Origin: Siphonodentalium dalli
Taxonomy: Eukaryota; Mollusca; Scaphopoda; Gadilida; Siphonodentaliidae
Assembly (NCBI GenBank): GCA_032622095.1
Contig: CP136064.1
Coordinates: 114,130,004 to 114,194,003, forward strand
DNA length: 64,000 nt
Direction: 5' to 3'
Numbering within the stretch: position 1 is the first letter of the stretch; the number at the start of each line of letters is the position of its first letter. Positions 1 to 15,000 of this stretch are shown piece after piece. The notes below the pieces were generated by a model that was given only the letters and a program-made list of their open reading frames with translations, did not search any database and was not told the origin of the DNA. A program made the translations under genes and the position numbers.

Positions 1-159
1 CGCTTATGTGCGATTGTGACTGTAACTAGGTCTATCGAGTATATAACATATAGCGCTATCATATAAAAGATGAAAGAAACATATCAACAGCTTTGTTTAG
101 TCTGATATTACGTATGTATACGTGTGTACGTCTAACATGTGACCTTTGGTGAAATAGTG

Positions 160-1450
160 CTACACGATGCTTAATAACTTCATCGTGATAGAGAGGTAAT
201 GAATAAACGCTCCTTGTTATTTACGTGAGATTATAATGTCCAATTATTGCAAATAAAACATTGCAGGCATCGGTGGATACCCGATTGGCACACTTACTGA
301 TCACGTTCTAAGAACAATAACTCTATAAACGTACGCTCTTCCAATAATTCTTCCAAATCCCGTTAAACAACTAATGATGTTCAGACACGCTATCGATAGC
401 TTAATTGAAAGCGTGCCTGTACATGCATAAAAGGAAGCTTCGTCATAGATATTTGTATACCATAACTCCCGAAAATAGTTAGCACAGATGAGGCAACATT
501 ATATAAGATTATATATGAGCGTAAGTATGAATAGGTCGATAAGTGGTTATTACGTAAGGTTGTTATAACAACAACACAAAGGTAACTTCTATTATTGAGT
601 GTCTTATCACATGTACGTATTATGTATGCATATTTTTGATAACTAATTATCGCGTTAATGCTAACAATGACACAGCTTATCACCTTACGTAATCATATCC
701 CGTTAAACAACTTATGATGTTCAGACACGCTATCGATAACTTAATTGAAAGCGTGTCTGTACATGCATAGCTGTCAAAGGAAGCTTCGTCATAGATATTT
801 GTATACCATAACTCCAGAACATAGTTAGCACCGATGAGGCAACATTATATAAGATTATATATGAGCGTAAGTATGAATAGGTCGATAAGTGGTTATTACG
901 TAATGTTGTTATAACAATAACACCGAAGTAACTTCTATTATTGAGTGTCTTATCACATGTACGTATTATGTATGCATATTTTTGATAACTAATTATCGCG
1001 TTAATGCTAACAATGACACAGCTTATCAAACTTACGTGATCATAACCCGTTAAACAGGTAATGATGTTCAGACAAGCTATCGATAACTTAATTGAACGAG
1101 TCGGACCACACATAGCTGTCAACAGATATAATAGCAGTCATTTGGTAAATTTATCCAAGGTGTCACTCTTTTTCGACCTATACAGTGTTACCCTATTGAC
1201 GCGTGTGATTATGTGTGTGTACATAATTGAAAATTTGTTCCATAGAATATGTCAGTTCATTCGGGGTAGTAATTTCGCATCACGCTCTTCGTCCTAGCAT
1301 GACTGCTTTCAAAATAGTACAACATCTCAATAATTCTTCCAATAATTCGCGATAATGCACACGTGTCATATACTCAATAACTTCATCGGGATAGAGAAGT
1401 AAAGAATAAACGCTCTTTATTATTTATGTAAGAGTAATGGCGTCAAATTA
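160..1450. repeat. Direct repeats flanking the 340-bp array
   Basis: About 90 bp at 160-250 (TAATAACTTCATCGTGATAG onward) recurs, diverged, at 1362-1450. The tandem copies lie between them, suggesting one larger repeated element. No transposase or LTR features seen. Confidence 0.5.
359..1130. repeat. Tandem direct repeat, period about 340 bp, 2 full copies plus a partial third
   Basis: Copies begin with CCCGTTAAACA at 359, 699 and 1046. The first two are nearly identical over about 340 bp; the third keeps only the first 60-70 bases. Related minus-strand frames in copies 1 and 2 reflect the duplication, not a gene. Confidence 0.85.
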
Positions 1451-2773
1451 TTTCAGGTATTGTGGAGACAATTATATGATGTAATAGACGAGACTGCGTC
1501 TGATGATAAACACTGGAATGTATGCATTCATACCTATAGTGTCAATGGCCAAGATTACAGCGACTCGGACCAGTCCATACACATATAATTGGTATAAAGC
1601 TATTTCTAAACTTCGATTAATAAAATTAACAGAGTTTCATGAAAAATATTTAAAATTTGTTTGAACAAAAATAGTTGGCCAATAACAAAAGATATTAAAA
1701 AGATATTACACGCAACGCAAATAATTAAAAAACATTCGACATTTAATAGTCGGCCGATATTTGGGTAAGAGACCGAAAACTCGTTATAAATTTTTGAGAT
1801 TTTTAAAAACTGTTTTTGAAAAATTTGGGAAAAATAATTAGGTTTTGAAAAAAAAATTGTGAATATTTTAGTACAAACAATTTTACCGCCAAAAAATCTA
1901 TTTTTAGATGTGGAGTCAACGAGCCTCCTGTACTACTTCCAGCATTGTCCCTATGATATCATATCACACGACAAGGCCAATCCACACGGTGGAATCACCG
2001 CCGAAATATAAAACATTATAATTATAAAATGTCTTAATAATAGAGGTACGGTACCGGTATGCATACTCCTGTTTCACGAGAAGGTTCCAACTTTTCGAAT
2101 TACATAAAGGATGAATTTTCTGCACAAACTTATTTCACAAGCAAATCCCAGTATAACAGAAACCTTCAACACTAAAATCACCTACATTAGGTACCACCGG
2201 GGCTTCTTTTTTTTAAAATAATATGATAAAATAAAATATGTCCCGTACCCCTATTCGTATAGTGTACGGTACGTACTTTCAGTTTATATAAGTATCTGAC
2301 TAACTCAAAACTGGAGTGACTATACTGGCCAAGATAAATTGCGTTTTAATTTAGGTATGCTGGATAATTTCCCTCTATTATATTTGTCATAAAGGCAAAT
2401 GTTCTTTGGGATACCATATATATATATTTCACCGGTACACTCTTACATTCAGAAAAAAAAACGGTATTAGAGAGCCGACTAAGGCTTGGTGCCTCAAGCT
2501 TTTCAACTGTTGCAAACAAATGACACCCCCTAACTCGGGCTCTAAGTTTGGAAATTTTCCAACTGATGGTTATTTCAGAAGAAAATTTCGACCAATAGTC
2601 TGCAACAGTGGGAAAATATGCTACTGTTGATCTGAAAACAACAAATTCTCCATTAGGCCTAATTACTGGATGGATCAAAACCAAACCGTGCGAACAATTT
2701 CAAATTATTTAATTATGTCGTGTAAAATTTCCAACTAATGTTGTTCTGTTATCATAAAGAGACCTCCTGTGTC
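1451..2773. other. Upstream intergenic DNA, no gene seen
   Basis: AT-rich. Part (2500-2710) is a diverged dispersed repeat also found at 7010-7460 and 25425-25530, recognised by GGAAATTTTCCAAC-type phrases. Overlapping open frames on both strands near 2346-2684 fall in this repeat. Confidence 0.5.
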
Positions 2774-2834
2774 ATCAATCGGCAGACCTCGTTAGATTCC
2801 GTACCGTGGAATCTAACGATGTCTGCCGATTGAT
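2774..2834. repeat. Inverted repeat, 27-bp arms, just upstream of CASC3
   Basis: Arms 2774-2800 and 2808-2834 pair with one mismatch around a 7-base loop. They form a strong hairpin 140 bp before the start codon. It could be a transposon remnant or a structured promoter element. Confidence 0.8.
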
Positions 2835-2974
2835 AAAGATGATGTTAACAAAACTCTTACGGTAACAATTGGTCGTCTATTAATCTCCACTCATTACTTC
2901 CGGTAGATAATTACTTCCAAGGTAGATAATTCCCTATTCTGAATATTTAGAGTTATTTGCGCTTGGCAACAAAA
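2835..2974 (+). promoter_or_regulatory. Presumed CASC3 promoter / 5' UTR with an ETS-type site
   Basis: The 140 bp before the ATG contain ACTTCCGG at 2896-2903, the reverse complement of the ETS/GABP core typical of housekeeping promoters, and no TATA box. A near-copy of part of this stretch (ATTACTTCC...GGTAGATAATT) follows at 2911-2930. The transcription start is not visible from sequence. Confidence 0.45.
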
Positions 2975-3070
2975 ATGGCAGATCATCGCCGAAGAATTCG
3001 GCCCTCACCTGCAGAAGAAATTAACGAAAATGTCACTCCTGGGCAGCCAGTTGTTCGTCGTTCAGAATGT
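2975..3070 (+). CDS. CASC3: CASC3 exon 1 (start codon, 32 codons)
   Basis: Begins MADHRRRIRPSPAEE, very like the vertebrate start MADRRRQRASQD, and ends in Arg-Arg-Ser-Glu-Cys before a GTAATT donor at 3071. The start context is strong: A at -3 and G at +4. The exon ends in phase 0, matching exon 2, and the junction SEC|ESEGED parallels ECESEDG in human CASC3. An overlapping donor two bases upstream (GTGTAA at 3069) would leave phase 1 and break the frame, so 3070 is preferred. The exon is too short to stand out as an open frame and was found by eye from its position after the promoter and its N-terminal match. Confidence 0.85.
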
Positions 3071-6000
3071 GTAATTATTTTAAAAGCATATACAGCACTC
3101 GACTGTTTTTAAGATCCGAAAAATGTCTGAAAGTAGCCATCGAATTTTAGAAAAATAGAGGCACAGGGCCAGGTTTTTGCCATGTTTGCGAATCAGTCAA
3201 TCGGTGAATCACTCATATTGGTTACTGTGTAGGATCCTCACGGATGTATAAGCATTCACCGAATGACTGATTCAATTAGGCGAATCCATGTCATTAATTC
3301 CAAGTTAAATTTCTTTTCAGTTGAAGCAAGGCCAAGGTTCAAGATATTTAGACACTATAGTACTATCTTATTAGTATCTATCTACTCACTAACTCAGTAC
3401 TTGATACTCCATCGCCCTCAATCAGTCAATGTGCTGAGGATTATGTGGAGGTCCAGGTGCTACCACGGCCGAGTAACTTTATAACCCTGTGCCCTGTGGT
3501 GACTCCCGTAGCGTTCTTTAACGTGCACACCGAGGCGTGTACACGGGTCAGCCATTAATGTCCGCGCCCGATCGGACAGCGTACTGCACCCACGACAACA
3601 TACCTCAGGGACAAGAGTTGTAATGGGGGGAAGTCGGCATTTTTGCATTCGGATCTTTATTCAGTGATCTCGAATGAGACTTTTCAGCCTGACAAACTTG
3701 GTATCTGACCGAGTTCTGATTTTTGTCAGAATACCCTGACCAGGTTGCGATCCCTGGTCCGATAGCACGAGAGACCAGTACGCTACCTCTCCGCCACCGA
3801 CTCCCAATAACCACTACAGTCATTCAGGCAGTAAAGGGTGACTTTTTATGTTTGTGCTGCATCTGTCTGTATGCAAGTACAACACGTCAACAGATAAAAA
3901 TTTATGTGTCATTTTGTTCATAAATCCTAGCTCTATCATACATCTATGTGATATTCAAAAATTTAGCTCTTTCTGTTTAAAATACGCGACCAAAGATAGC
4001 ACGGAATCCAGGCAATAACTTGAATAAGGGGTCAATTCAGGCAGTAAAGGGTCACCTTTGAGCTGTATATATCACAATTGATGGCTGTTTGTGTGTTGTT
4101 AAACCACAAATAACATGTGCAAGATGTATTTATTCCAATTAAAAGTTTCATGTATCAAACACAAACTTGTTTACTATTGACTCTAGGGTTGCCACGACTA
4201 TGAGTTTTCATAATCGACTAATCGGCAGCTATAATCGACGGTTAGTCGATTAATCGGTAATATATGCGCCCTGTATTACACCCAGGTAAATAATTGATAA
4301 ATGCGAAATTACGATGACTTCTTTACATCCATTTTGAAGACAGTTATAAACTGTCAATGCTCCGTGTTTTACACTGTTTTATTTCGTATACAACAAGGAA
4401 TACTCATGGCCTAATAGTCTCATTCGTCCCGATGTAGTTTTTTACAGGCCCTTACTATTAAGTACTGCCAAGTGCCCATATTGCCGATGTTTCTAGCAAA
4501 GTTAGAGCAAACTGCATACACGATGTGATAGTAACTGTGCAAAATTGCACAAAGTAAAGCTATTCTCGATCGCGACTCCCAAGCCGCCATTACGTATTTC
4601 GGCAGGTCACGTGCATCACATTAATCGGTAAAATTGCGGTGAAAGGTGTGCACTTACAATGAAGTTAATGAGGACATAGGTAGACAGTGGGAGATATTTG
4701 AGCTTTTATGGGGGACCCTGGGGGGACGGGGATGCAGTCACAATTACTGCCGTGTATAACCTGGACATTTTCAATAAAGAATTGCAAGAAATAATGAAAC
4801 AAATTAATAGTTTATATTATATACGTAACCGGCAACCACTTCGGAAATGTATCTAGCACAGTAGCACTAATAGTAAATTAATATTCACAGTTAAACAATA
4901 AACATAATTAACATTTCGATGTTGCACACATAATTCTTTGAAGATGACCGCCAAACGTCGGCGGCAACATCAAAGGCAGAGGACACCGCAACGGAATTGT
5001 GCTGCATACGCAGTTAACAGTTACTTCCAGGCACGACATCGATGGAAAGTACTGCTTACACACACAAGTTACACAACCATACACACCCCCTGGCGATTAG
5101 TCGACGAAAGTAAATAACCGTCGACTACCGCACCTGTCGAAGGTTAGTCGATTAATCGAATAATCGTGGCAAGCCTAATTGACTCCATTTCAGCATCATC
5201 GGAATGTAAACAAAACAATGTTCAAAACAAATACCAAGGCACAGACGATACACGTGTACATCATCATTGGGGAAACTAATTCTATGTTTTTGATGATGAT
5301 AATTGGCGCTTTTAGAATCACAATCAATAACTGATTTGTAGAAAAATTAGTTGCTGAGAAATATGTTTTTATATATTAATTTTTATAGTGGAAATACAAA
5401 CTCAAATTAAATTTGTTCCCAACATATTATGGCCCTATATGCTATGTACAGTTAATAGCATTCACTCACAAATCATATGTAATAGTGTTACAGTAATGTT
5501 TTGTTCATAATACAAACATATACTAGTATATAATCAGAGCAGAGGTGGCAGCAGTTGGGGTGGATGGTGGGCAGTCAGGATAGGACAGCTCCATTCTTTC
5601 AATGGGATAAACCTGTAGGGGTAAAGGAACAAACTGATATAAAACACTGGAAAGTGGAAATTTACCAGAACAAAAGGTGGCGGACAAGATCATTTGATCG
5701 ATTCGAGCACCTTGGGCGCTTGCATCCCAAATCCCAAGTGGATCAGTCATAAGGTGCATTGCATGCGGATTGTACTGTCTTGAGTCGCCTCTAGTGGCAA
5801 TTGGCAAAGTTGTTGTTATTGCCTATAACTTATTTAATTACATATCTTTAACTCACATTTTTAACTCATATTTAACTGTCAGTGAATTACCAAAGCTCAA
5901 TATTTATTTTCGGACAGTACATAATTATATGTTTTGTAGTTTCTAAATGAATTAATGACACAAACAAAACTGACAACATAATCATTTGGTCTACATGTTT

Positions 6001-9000
6001 ATATGACCATGAATAACAAATGTGGTGTACTCATTTCATTGCAATGCATGCGCACTTGTCATAACTGATTGACATATATACATGTATCAAATTAATATCA
6101 TTGGTTTGTGAACTAGTCCACTTATCGCTTTATTTGTGGATCACGATTCAAGCAATTTAGATTACATTTGTATTCAACATTTTCATCAAGAAAGAAACGA
6201 AGCAACGACAAAACTGGGACTTGCAATTACTTTCCTTTTGCTCCGATCCAGAAAAACAAAGGTAAATGTTACAACCAAGGACATTGCGAACGACAGTGAG
6301 TGTTGGGTGTATCTCGCTACTGACATGAGTATACCCATTTTCACTAAGCACCAACCCACCCTCAGTTATGTGTTAATTTTAAATTTGCGTAGCCCCCTCC
6401 CAATATAATCGACCTGCCAGCGAGCACTGCATGAAGTGCCTGGATTCATCCCTGTCAGAGGTTACTAACACAGCAGTTACATGGCACACTACCCGATTGT
6501 ACACATAATGCAATGTACTAATAGATCTATTTATAACAGAACAAATGAAATCGCGAAATTATCATTTGGTGTTTATATATTTTTTTAATTTTGTGGTTTT
6601 CTCGGGGAGGATTATATGGCTTGGGCACTTCATTTGGTGGATGCACCTTAGCATATTCATATGGGCACCATCCCTTGGGCAAGACCCAACATCCTGAATC
6701 CAGGTAATTATATTCACACCCTCATTGCACCCCTCCTCAAGGACGTAGTGACGGGTCTGGTGTTGGGGTGACTCTCCCCCTCCCCAACATTGATAAAAAT
6801 GTTCAAGCTAGAAAATCATGCCTGACCCGGTCTAACACAACTTTTATAGTTAGAGAATATTACACAACAATTACCCGCATAGGTTGAAATTGTTCTCAAT
6901 TATTTGTATATATGCCCAACCAGTTATTATATAGTGGGGAATAAGTTGTTTTTAGACCAACAGCAGCATATTTTTCTATTTTTTGTCAAAATGATAATTA
7001 TTTGGGACATTTTCCAACCTTGGGGGGTGTTGGGTTCGACATTTCCAACAGATGGAAAGTTTGAGACACCAGATGAAAATTTTCAAACCAAGGGCGGTGC
7101 TTTGGGAGATTTGTCTTGTTCAATGGGGGTGGGGTGATTGGAAATACCAAGGTGGACATCACCAACGGAGCCCCTCTGGCCATGTCCCTGTCCCTCCCAC
7201 ATCCTTTGCGGGTGGGTTAATAATTTGGCCAGGATTCCCCCCCAAACAGGTCCCTCAAGAATTCCAATTGCTATAATTTTTCAACCTAGCACCCTGTATA
7301 GTTGGAAATGTTCCAACTGATAGCCATTCCAATCTAATTATTTTAACCACCATTGCCATTGGAAAATATTTGACTGTTGGTCTAAAATAAAAACATTCAC
7401 TCTTCATTCCATTCTGGTTGGAAAATTAAACTATGAGAACAATTTCAACCTATATTATGTCTCAAATTGCTAATGCAGGCATGAAATGTAACTATGTTTT
7501 ATTATTTCCAACATATGCTAATCATTAGAATTCATTGACATGTTTTTATTCAGTCCGTGAATGCACGTGCGATCGACTGTTAACAAAAGCATGTGACCCG
7601 CTATTGACAACGGAAGTAGGTCGAAACAAATTAAATGTTTACACAATAAGACAAATTTAACTTTTGTGGGGGTCTTGAGAGTTTAAAAATCAATAATTTG
7701 TTAATATTTTACAGTGCTTAGTTTGGGTGTATTTTATTCTGTTTTTATTAGCAGCAGCCGATCTGCAACTTGACATATTTTGTTGACCTACTTTCCTCCG
7801 ATGTGTTTCCACTGTCCGTCAGAAAAATTGAATTAAATCGGAAATTACCATCAGAACTCGCAACAAATTTGCACATGATCTCCAACACATATTCATTCTC
7901 AAGAATCAACAGGATTTTGGGAGATCAAGTGCATCTGTGGCTTTTGCCACGAAGATAAACAGCAACTGACCCGTTACTGCCTGTGACCCGTTACTGCCTG
8001 AATGACTGTACGCCGCAAAAATGTCCATTCTAAACTTCCCATTTTAGCGGCTCATGGCTTCCTAGTATTGGAACAGGGGCTTTTGTACTACCACATTTTG
8101 CACTGAAACAATTTATTGTTAGCCTTAATATCTCACCATAATTTTCATTCAGTGCTCTCCGGGACAAGTTGATGCCAAAAGTTCCCTGGATCGGTGCATC
8201 TAATTTCTAAATGCTCTAGTCTAAATTAGTCTGATTGCCGACGATATTACGATTATTTTAGTTTATACGATATTACTGACGATATTGAAATTTTAACCAC
8301 GTATTGTCGATTAATCGGGAAACCGCCCAGCACTAGTTAGGGACATATATTCCTTCCGGAATATGCAAAAACGTTTCCAGTTTCTCATCGTATTTTTATT
8401 TATTTTATGCGACAAAATAGTCGAAATGTCAGAAAACCATGCTGACTAGTCTGTTTTTCGGTATCAGATAACGCTCGATAAAAATAGTTTTATTGAGAAT
8501 TTATACTCCAATTTTTCAGAGAATATAGAGTACACATAGTCCTGTTGGGATATCGTAAAAGGAGTGTCGTGACTTTGGGGTTAATTAACCCAAAAACGCC
8601 GATTAAAAATTCTTTCTTCGAGCCTCAGGTTTTGTCGGTGTGTTAGACGAAAATCAAACTTATACATTTATATCAATGTTTGTGTCGAATAGAAACCACA
8701 TTTGTCAAGTGCGTGGATAAATGATTATCACACTTATTAAATCCGCTTATTTCCTCGGCCAGAAATATGTGTTTTGATAACAATTTATTTGAGACAAAAA
8801 CTGCTGCGGGCATGTCAGTCGGTGTTTATCAAAGTCGCTGGGCATCGTCGTTCACTAAGATATATGTAGTGACCATTCCTTCGCCCATATATTTATGACT
8901 TTAATGTTCCAATGTCCGATCCGATCCGATCCAAGCCAATAAACAAAACAAAAATACCTTGAATACTTACATGTATCATGTCCATGACACATGCATGCAG

Positions 9001-12000
9001 ACATCGCGACCATCTATACAAAGCTATACACCATAAAATGAGAATGCTCTTTTTAGATCATGTACCTATATCATGTATATATCTTTAATGCTTTAACACT
9101 ATGGTGCAATATTATATATACAAGACACAAGTTCTATTGTTCACTTGGTTCAACTCGGATGTTTCACTATACAGTGAAACCTCTCCAAACTGGACCCTCT
9201 ACAATCCAAACCCCTCTCCATTCCGAACGAATTGTTCAGTCCCGAATTTACCCAAGTGCATTGTCACTAATTATTACCTCTGTAATCCGAAACCTCTGTA
9301 CTCCAAATACCGGACAGCTTTATTAGTCCAAAAGTGAACAAATACACCAATGTTTACCTCCAAAATCCGAACGCTTAAAGCGATGGAAGAGACCGAATGC
9401 AATCAGTTAAAAGGTAATGATGTGAACGTTTCCGCTTTTGAGTTGACCTGTGTGTGACCTCGATCAACGTCAGTGACAACAGTCAGTTACAAACAGACGA
9501 AGTGTTCTTGGTACATTAATCAAATTTATTTACAAATTAAAACGAATATAATGCCTGAGAATAAAAAGATACTACTTACCGTATTAATATTTAATCTTAT
9601 TCTAAAGAAATTCCGAAAGCGATACCAGACGAACGCGCGTGCACACAGGTAAGGTACTTTCGTACTATTGAATAAGCGTACCAATTTAATTAGCGGTCTT
9701 TTGTATCGGCAAAGCTTTGAAATGGATTAAAAGAACAGATGTCTAATTAGGTGCGCCTAAACCAGAATTGGTTACTGCACTGCACCACCTTCGGATACAT
9801 GCAGATACAAATAGATACATGTTTGCTTATATCACAAACTGATTGAACAATGGTGACTTCACAGGTAATTAGAGCAGTGACACGTTGTTTTTACATCAGC
9901 TATTGTGCTGGAATGGACTCTTTGTTTTTACAACAAGTGTCCAAACTAAGCATTAATTCGCTGAAAGTACAGGACGGTGGTTTATTGCTACCATCACAGT
10001 TTTATTAAATCAACTTTACAAAATTAATGAGCCATCGGGAAAACGATAGCTCAGAGTTGAAATCTACTGTGAACAACATTTTCAATAACCGCGAATCACC
10101 GTAAAATGTATCGTTTCCGTCCTTGTTTCCTGGTTTATCTATACATATATTTATTTCTTATTATACCCCCTTTTTTTTTTAAAGGGGGGTATACTGTTTT
10201 TCGCCTGTCCGTCCGTCTGTCGAGCCGTCCGTGCGTGCGTCCGTACGTCCGTCCGATGTCTGTTCATGTCATAACTTGAACAGTAGTACTCGGATCTCAA
10301 TGAAATCAGGTATGGGTGTTCACTACTATGAGGACATTAAATAGAGGGTTCCATCGTTTTGTTCGGATTTTCCATTCTAGAATTATTCATCTTTGTTTAT
10401 CTGGAAATGTTGGCTTTTTGGTCCGTCTGGTGTCTGTTCCTGTCGTAACTTCAACAGTTGTGCTGGGATCTCAATGAAATTTGGTATGGATGTTCACAAA
10501 TATGAGGACATTAAATAGAGGGTTCCATCGTTTTGTTCGGATTTTCCATTCTAGAGTTATTCATATTTGTTTATCTGTAAATGTTGGATTTTTGGTCCGT
10601 CTAGTGTTTGATCATGTCATAACTTGAACAGTAGTGCTCGGATCTCAATGCAATTTTGTATGGATGTTCACTACTATGTTCACTACTATGAGGGCATTCA
10701 ATAGATGGTTACATCGTTTTGTTAAGATTTTCCATTCTAGAGTTAATCATCTTTGTTTATCTGGAAATGTTGGCTTTTTGGTCCGTCTGGTGTCTGTTCA
10801 TGTCGTAACTTCAACAGTTGTGCTGGGATCTAAATGAAATTTGGTATGGATGTTCACTGCTCTGAGGACATTCAACAGAGGGTTCCATTGTTCTGTTCCG
10901 CTTTTCCATTCTAGAGTTATTCATCTTTGGTTATCTGGAAATTTTGGCTGTTTGGTTCATCCTATGTCTGTTCAGGTCATAACTTGAACAGTAATGCTCG
11001 GATCTCAATGAAATTTTGTATGGATGTTCACCACTATGGGGACATTTAATGGCACATTCAACTGTTTTGTTTTGGTTTTTTGTTCTATAGTTATTCATCT
11101 TTGTTAGCTCAACTTTACTTTGTAAAGTTTGAGCTATTGCCATGGCTTTGTCGTTCGTCGTCCGTGTGTACGTGTGTACGTAAGGCGTCAACAATGCAGG
11201 CTACAGGTCGTAGCTTTGATCGGATCATTATTAAATTTGTCATAGCTGTTGACATCAACATTTAGACCAGAATGATTAATTTTGGGGTTATTCGGAAAAA
11301 AAACATGGCCGCCAGCAGCCATCTTTGATTTCAAAATTCAATCCATTAGCACGGGCTACAGGCCGTACTGTTCGTTTGATCATCATGAAATTTGTCATGG
11401 ATGTTAATATTGACATGTAGATGGGAACGAGTAATTTTGGGGTCATTCGGCCCAAAAACATGGCCGCCAGCAGCCATCTTGGATTTTACTCTTTGTATGA
11501 CTAAATTCTTTAGCATGGGCTACAGGTCGTACTTTTATTCTGATCATCATAAAATTTGTCATGGCTGTTGAAATTGGAATGTAGATCTATGGGAACGAGT
11601 CATTTTGGGGTCACTCAGACAAAAAACATGGCCGCCAGTGGCCATCTTGGATTTCAAAATTTAATCCATTAGCACGGGCCACAGGTCGTACTATTCGTCT
11701 GATCATCATAAAATTTGTCATGGATATTAACAATGACATGTAGATGGGAACGAGTAATTTTGGGGTCATTCGGCCAAAAAACATGGTCGCCAGCAGCCAT
11801 CTTGGATTTTACTCTTTGTATGACTAAATCCTTTAGCACGGGCTACAGGTCCTACTTTTAGTCTGATCATCATAAAATTTGTCTTGAATGTTAATAATGA
11901 CATGTAGATGGGAACGAGTCATTTTGGGGTCATTCGGCCAAAGAACATGGCCGCCTGCAGCCATCTTGGATTTTACTCTTTGTATGACTAAATCCTTTAG

Positions 12001-15000
12001 CACGGGCTACAGGTCGTACCTTTAGTCTGATCATCATAAAATTTGTCATGGCTGTTGAAATTGGAATGTAGATGGGAACGAGTCATGTTGGGGTCACTCG
12101 GACAAAAAACATGGCCGCCAGCGGCCATCTTGGATATCAAAATTTAGTCCATTAGCACGGGCCACAGGTCGTACTGTTCGTCTGATCATCATGAAATTTG
12201 TCATGGATGATAATATTGACATGTAGATGGGAACGAGTAATTTTGGGGTCATTCGGCCAAAAAACATGGCCTCCAGCAGCCATCTTGGATTTTACTCTTT
12301 GTATGACTAAATTCTTTAGCACGGGCTGCAGGTCGTACCTTTAGTCTGATCATCATAAAATTTGTCATGGATGTTGATATTGACATGTAGATGGGAACGA
12401 GTAATTTTGGGGTCATTCGGCCAAAAACATGGTCGCCAGCAGCCATCTTGGATTTTACTCTTTGTATGACTAAATCCTTTAGCACGGGCTACAGATTGTA
12501 CCTTTAGTCTGATCATCATCAAATTTGTCATGAATGTTAATAATGACATGTAGATGGGAACGAGTCGTTTTGGGGTCATTCGGCCAAAAAATATGGCCGC
12601 CAGCAGCCATCATTGATTTTACTCTTTGTATGACTAAATCCTTTAGCACGGGGTACAGGTCGTGCCTTTAGTCTGATCATCATAAAATTTGTCATGGCTG
12701 TTGAAATTGGAATGTAGATGGGAACGAGTCATTTTGGGGTCATTCGGACAAAAAACATGGCCGCCAGCGGCCATCTTGGATTTCAAAATTTAATCCATTA
12801 TCACAGGCCACATGTCGTACTGTTCGTCTGATCATCATGAAATTTGTCATGGATGTTAATATTGACATATAGATGGGAACGAGTAATTTTGGGGTCATTC
12901 GGCCAAAAATCATGGCCACCAGCAGCCATCTTGGATTTTACTCTTTGTATGACTAAATCCTTTAGCACGGGCTACAGGTCGTACCTTTAGTCTGATCATC
13001 ATAAAATTTGTCATGGCTGTTGAAATTGGAATGTAGATGGGAACGAGTCATTTTGGGGTCACTCGGACAAAAAACATGGCCGCCAGCGGCCATCTTGGAT
13101 TTCAAAATTTAATCCATTAGCACGGGCCACAGGTCGTACTATTCGTCTGATCATCATGAAATTTGTCATGGATGATAATATTGACATGTAGATGGGAACG
13201 AGTAATTTTGGGGTCATTCGGCCAAAAATCATGGCCGCCAGCAGCCATCTTGGATTTTACTCTTTGTATGACTAAATTCTTTAGCACGGGCTGCAGGTCG
13301 TACCTTTAGTCTGATCATCATAAAATTTGTCATGGATATTAACAATGACATGTAGATGGTAACGAGTAATTTTGGGGTCATTCGGCCAAAAAACATGGTC
13401 GCCAGCAGCCATCTTGGATTTTACTCTTTGTATGACTAAATCCTTTAGCACGGGCTACAGGTCCTACTTTTAGTCTGATCATCATAAAATTTGTCATGAA
13501 TGTTAATAATGACATGTAGATGGGAACGAGTCATTTTGGGGTCATTCGGCCAAAAAACATGGCCGCCTGCAGCCATCTTGGATTTTACTCTTTGTATGAC
13601 TAAATCCTTTAGCACGGGCTACAGGTCGTACCTTTAGTCTGATCATCATAAAATTTGTCATGGCTGTTGAAATTGGAATGTAGATGGGAACGAGTCATTT
13701 TGGGGTCACTCGGACAAAAAATATGGCCGCCAGCGGCCATCTTGGATATCAAAATTTAGTCCATTAGCACGGGCCACAGGTCGTACTGTTCGTCTGATCA
13801 TCATGAAATTTGTCATGGATGATAATATTGACATGTAGATGGGAACGAGTAATTTTGGGGTCATTTGGCCAAAAAACATGGCCTCCAGCAGCCATCTTGG
13901 ATTTTACTCTTTGTATGACTAAATCCTTTAGCACGGGCTACAGGTCCTACTTTTAGTCTGATCATCATAAAATTTGTCATGAATGTTAATAATGACATGT
14001 AGATGGGAACGAGTCATTTTGGGGTCATTCGGCCAAAAAACATGGCCGCCTGCAGCCATCTTGGATTTTACTCTTTGTATGACTAAATCCTTTAGCACGG
14101 GCTACAGGTCGTACCTTTAGTCTGATCATCATAAAATTTGTAATGGCTGTTGAAATTGGAATGTAGATGGGAACGAGTCATTTTGGGGTCACTCGGACAA
14201 AAAACATGGCCGCCAGCGGCCATCTTGGATATCAAAATTTAGTCCATTAGCACGGGCCACAGGTCGTACTGTTCGTCTGATCATCATGAAATTTGTCATG
14301 GATGATAATATTGACATGTAGATGGGAACGAGTAATTTTGGGGTCATTCGGCCAAAAAACATGGCCTCCAGCAGCCATCTTGGATTTTACTCTTTGTATG
14401 ACTAAATTCTTTAGCACGGGCTGCAGGTCGTACCTTTAGTCTGATCATCATAAAATTTGTCATGGATGTTGATATTGACATGTAGATGGGAACGAGTAAT
14501 TTTGGGGTCATTCGGCCAAAAAACATGGTCGCCAGCAGCCATCTTGGATTTTACTCTTTGTATGACTAAATCCTTTAGCACGGGCTACAGGTTGTACCTT
14601 TAGTCTGATCATCATCAAATTTGTCATGAATGTTAATAATGACATGTAGATGGGAACGAGTCGTTTTGGGGTCATTCGGCCAAAAAATATGGCCGCCAGC
14701 AGCCATCTTTGATTTTACTCTTTGTATGACTAAATCCTTTAGCACGGGCTACAGGTCGTGCCTTTAGTCTGATCATCATAAAATTTGTCATGGCTGTTGA
14801 AATTGGAATGTAGATGGGAACGAGTCATTTTGGGGTCATTCGGACAAAAAACATGGCCGCCAGCGGCCATCTTGGATTTCAAAATTTAATCCATTATCAC
14901 AGGCCACATGTCGTACTGTTCGTCTGATCATCATGAAATTTGTCATGGATGTTAATATTGACATATAGATGGGAACGAGTAATTTTGGGGTCATTCGGCC

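Noticed and set aside
2346-2684. 112-codon minus-strand frame upstream of CASC3
   Set aside because: Overlaps a dispersed repeat also at 7010-7460 and 25425-25530; no recognisable protein family.
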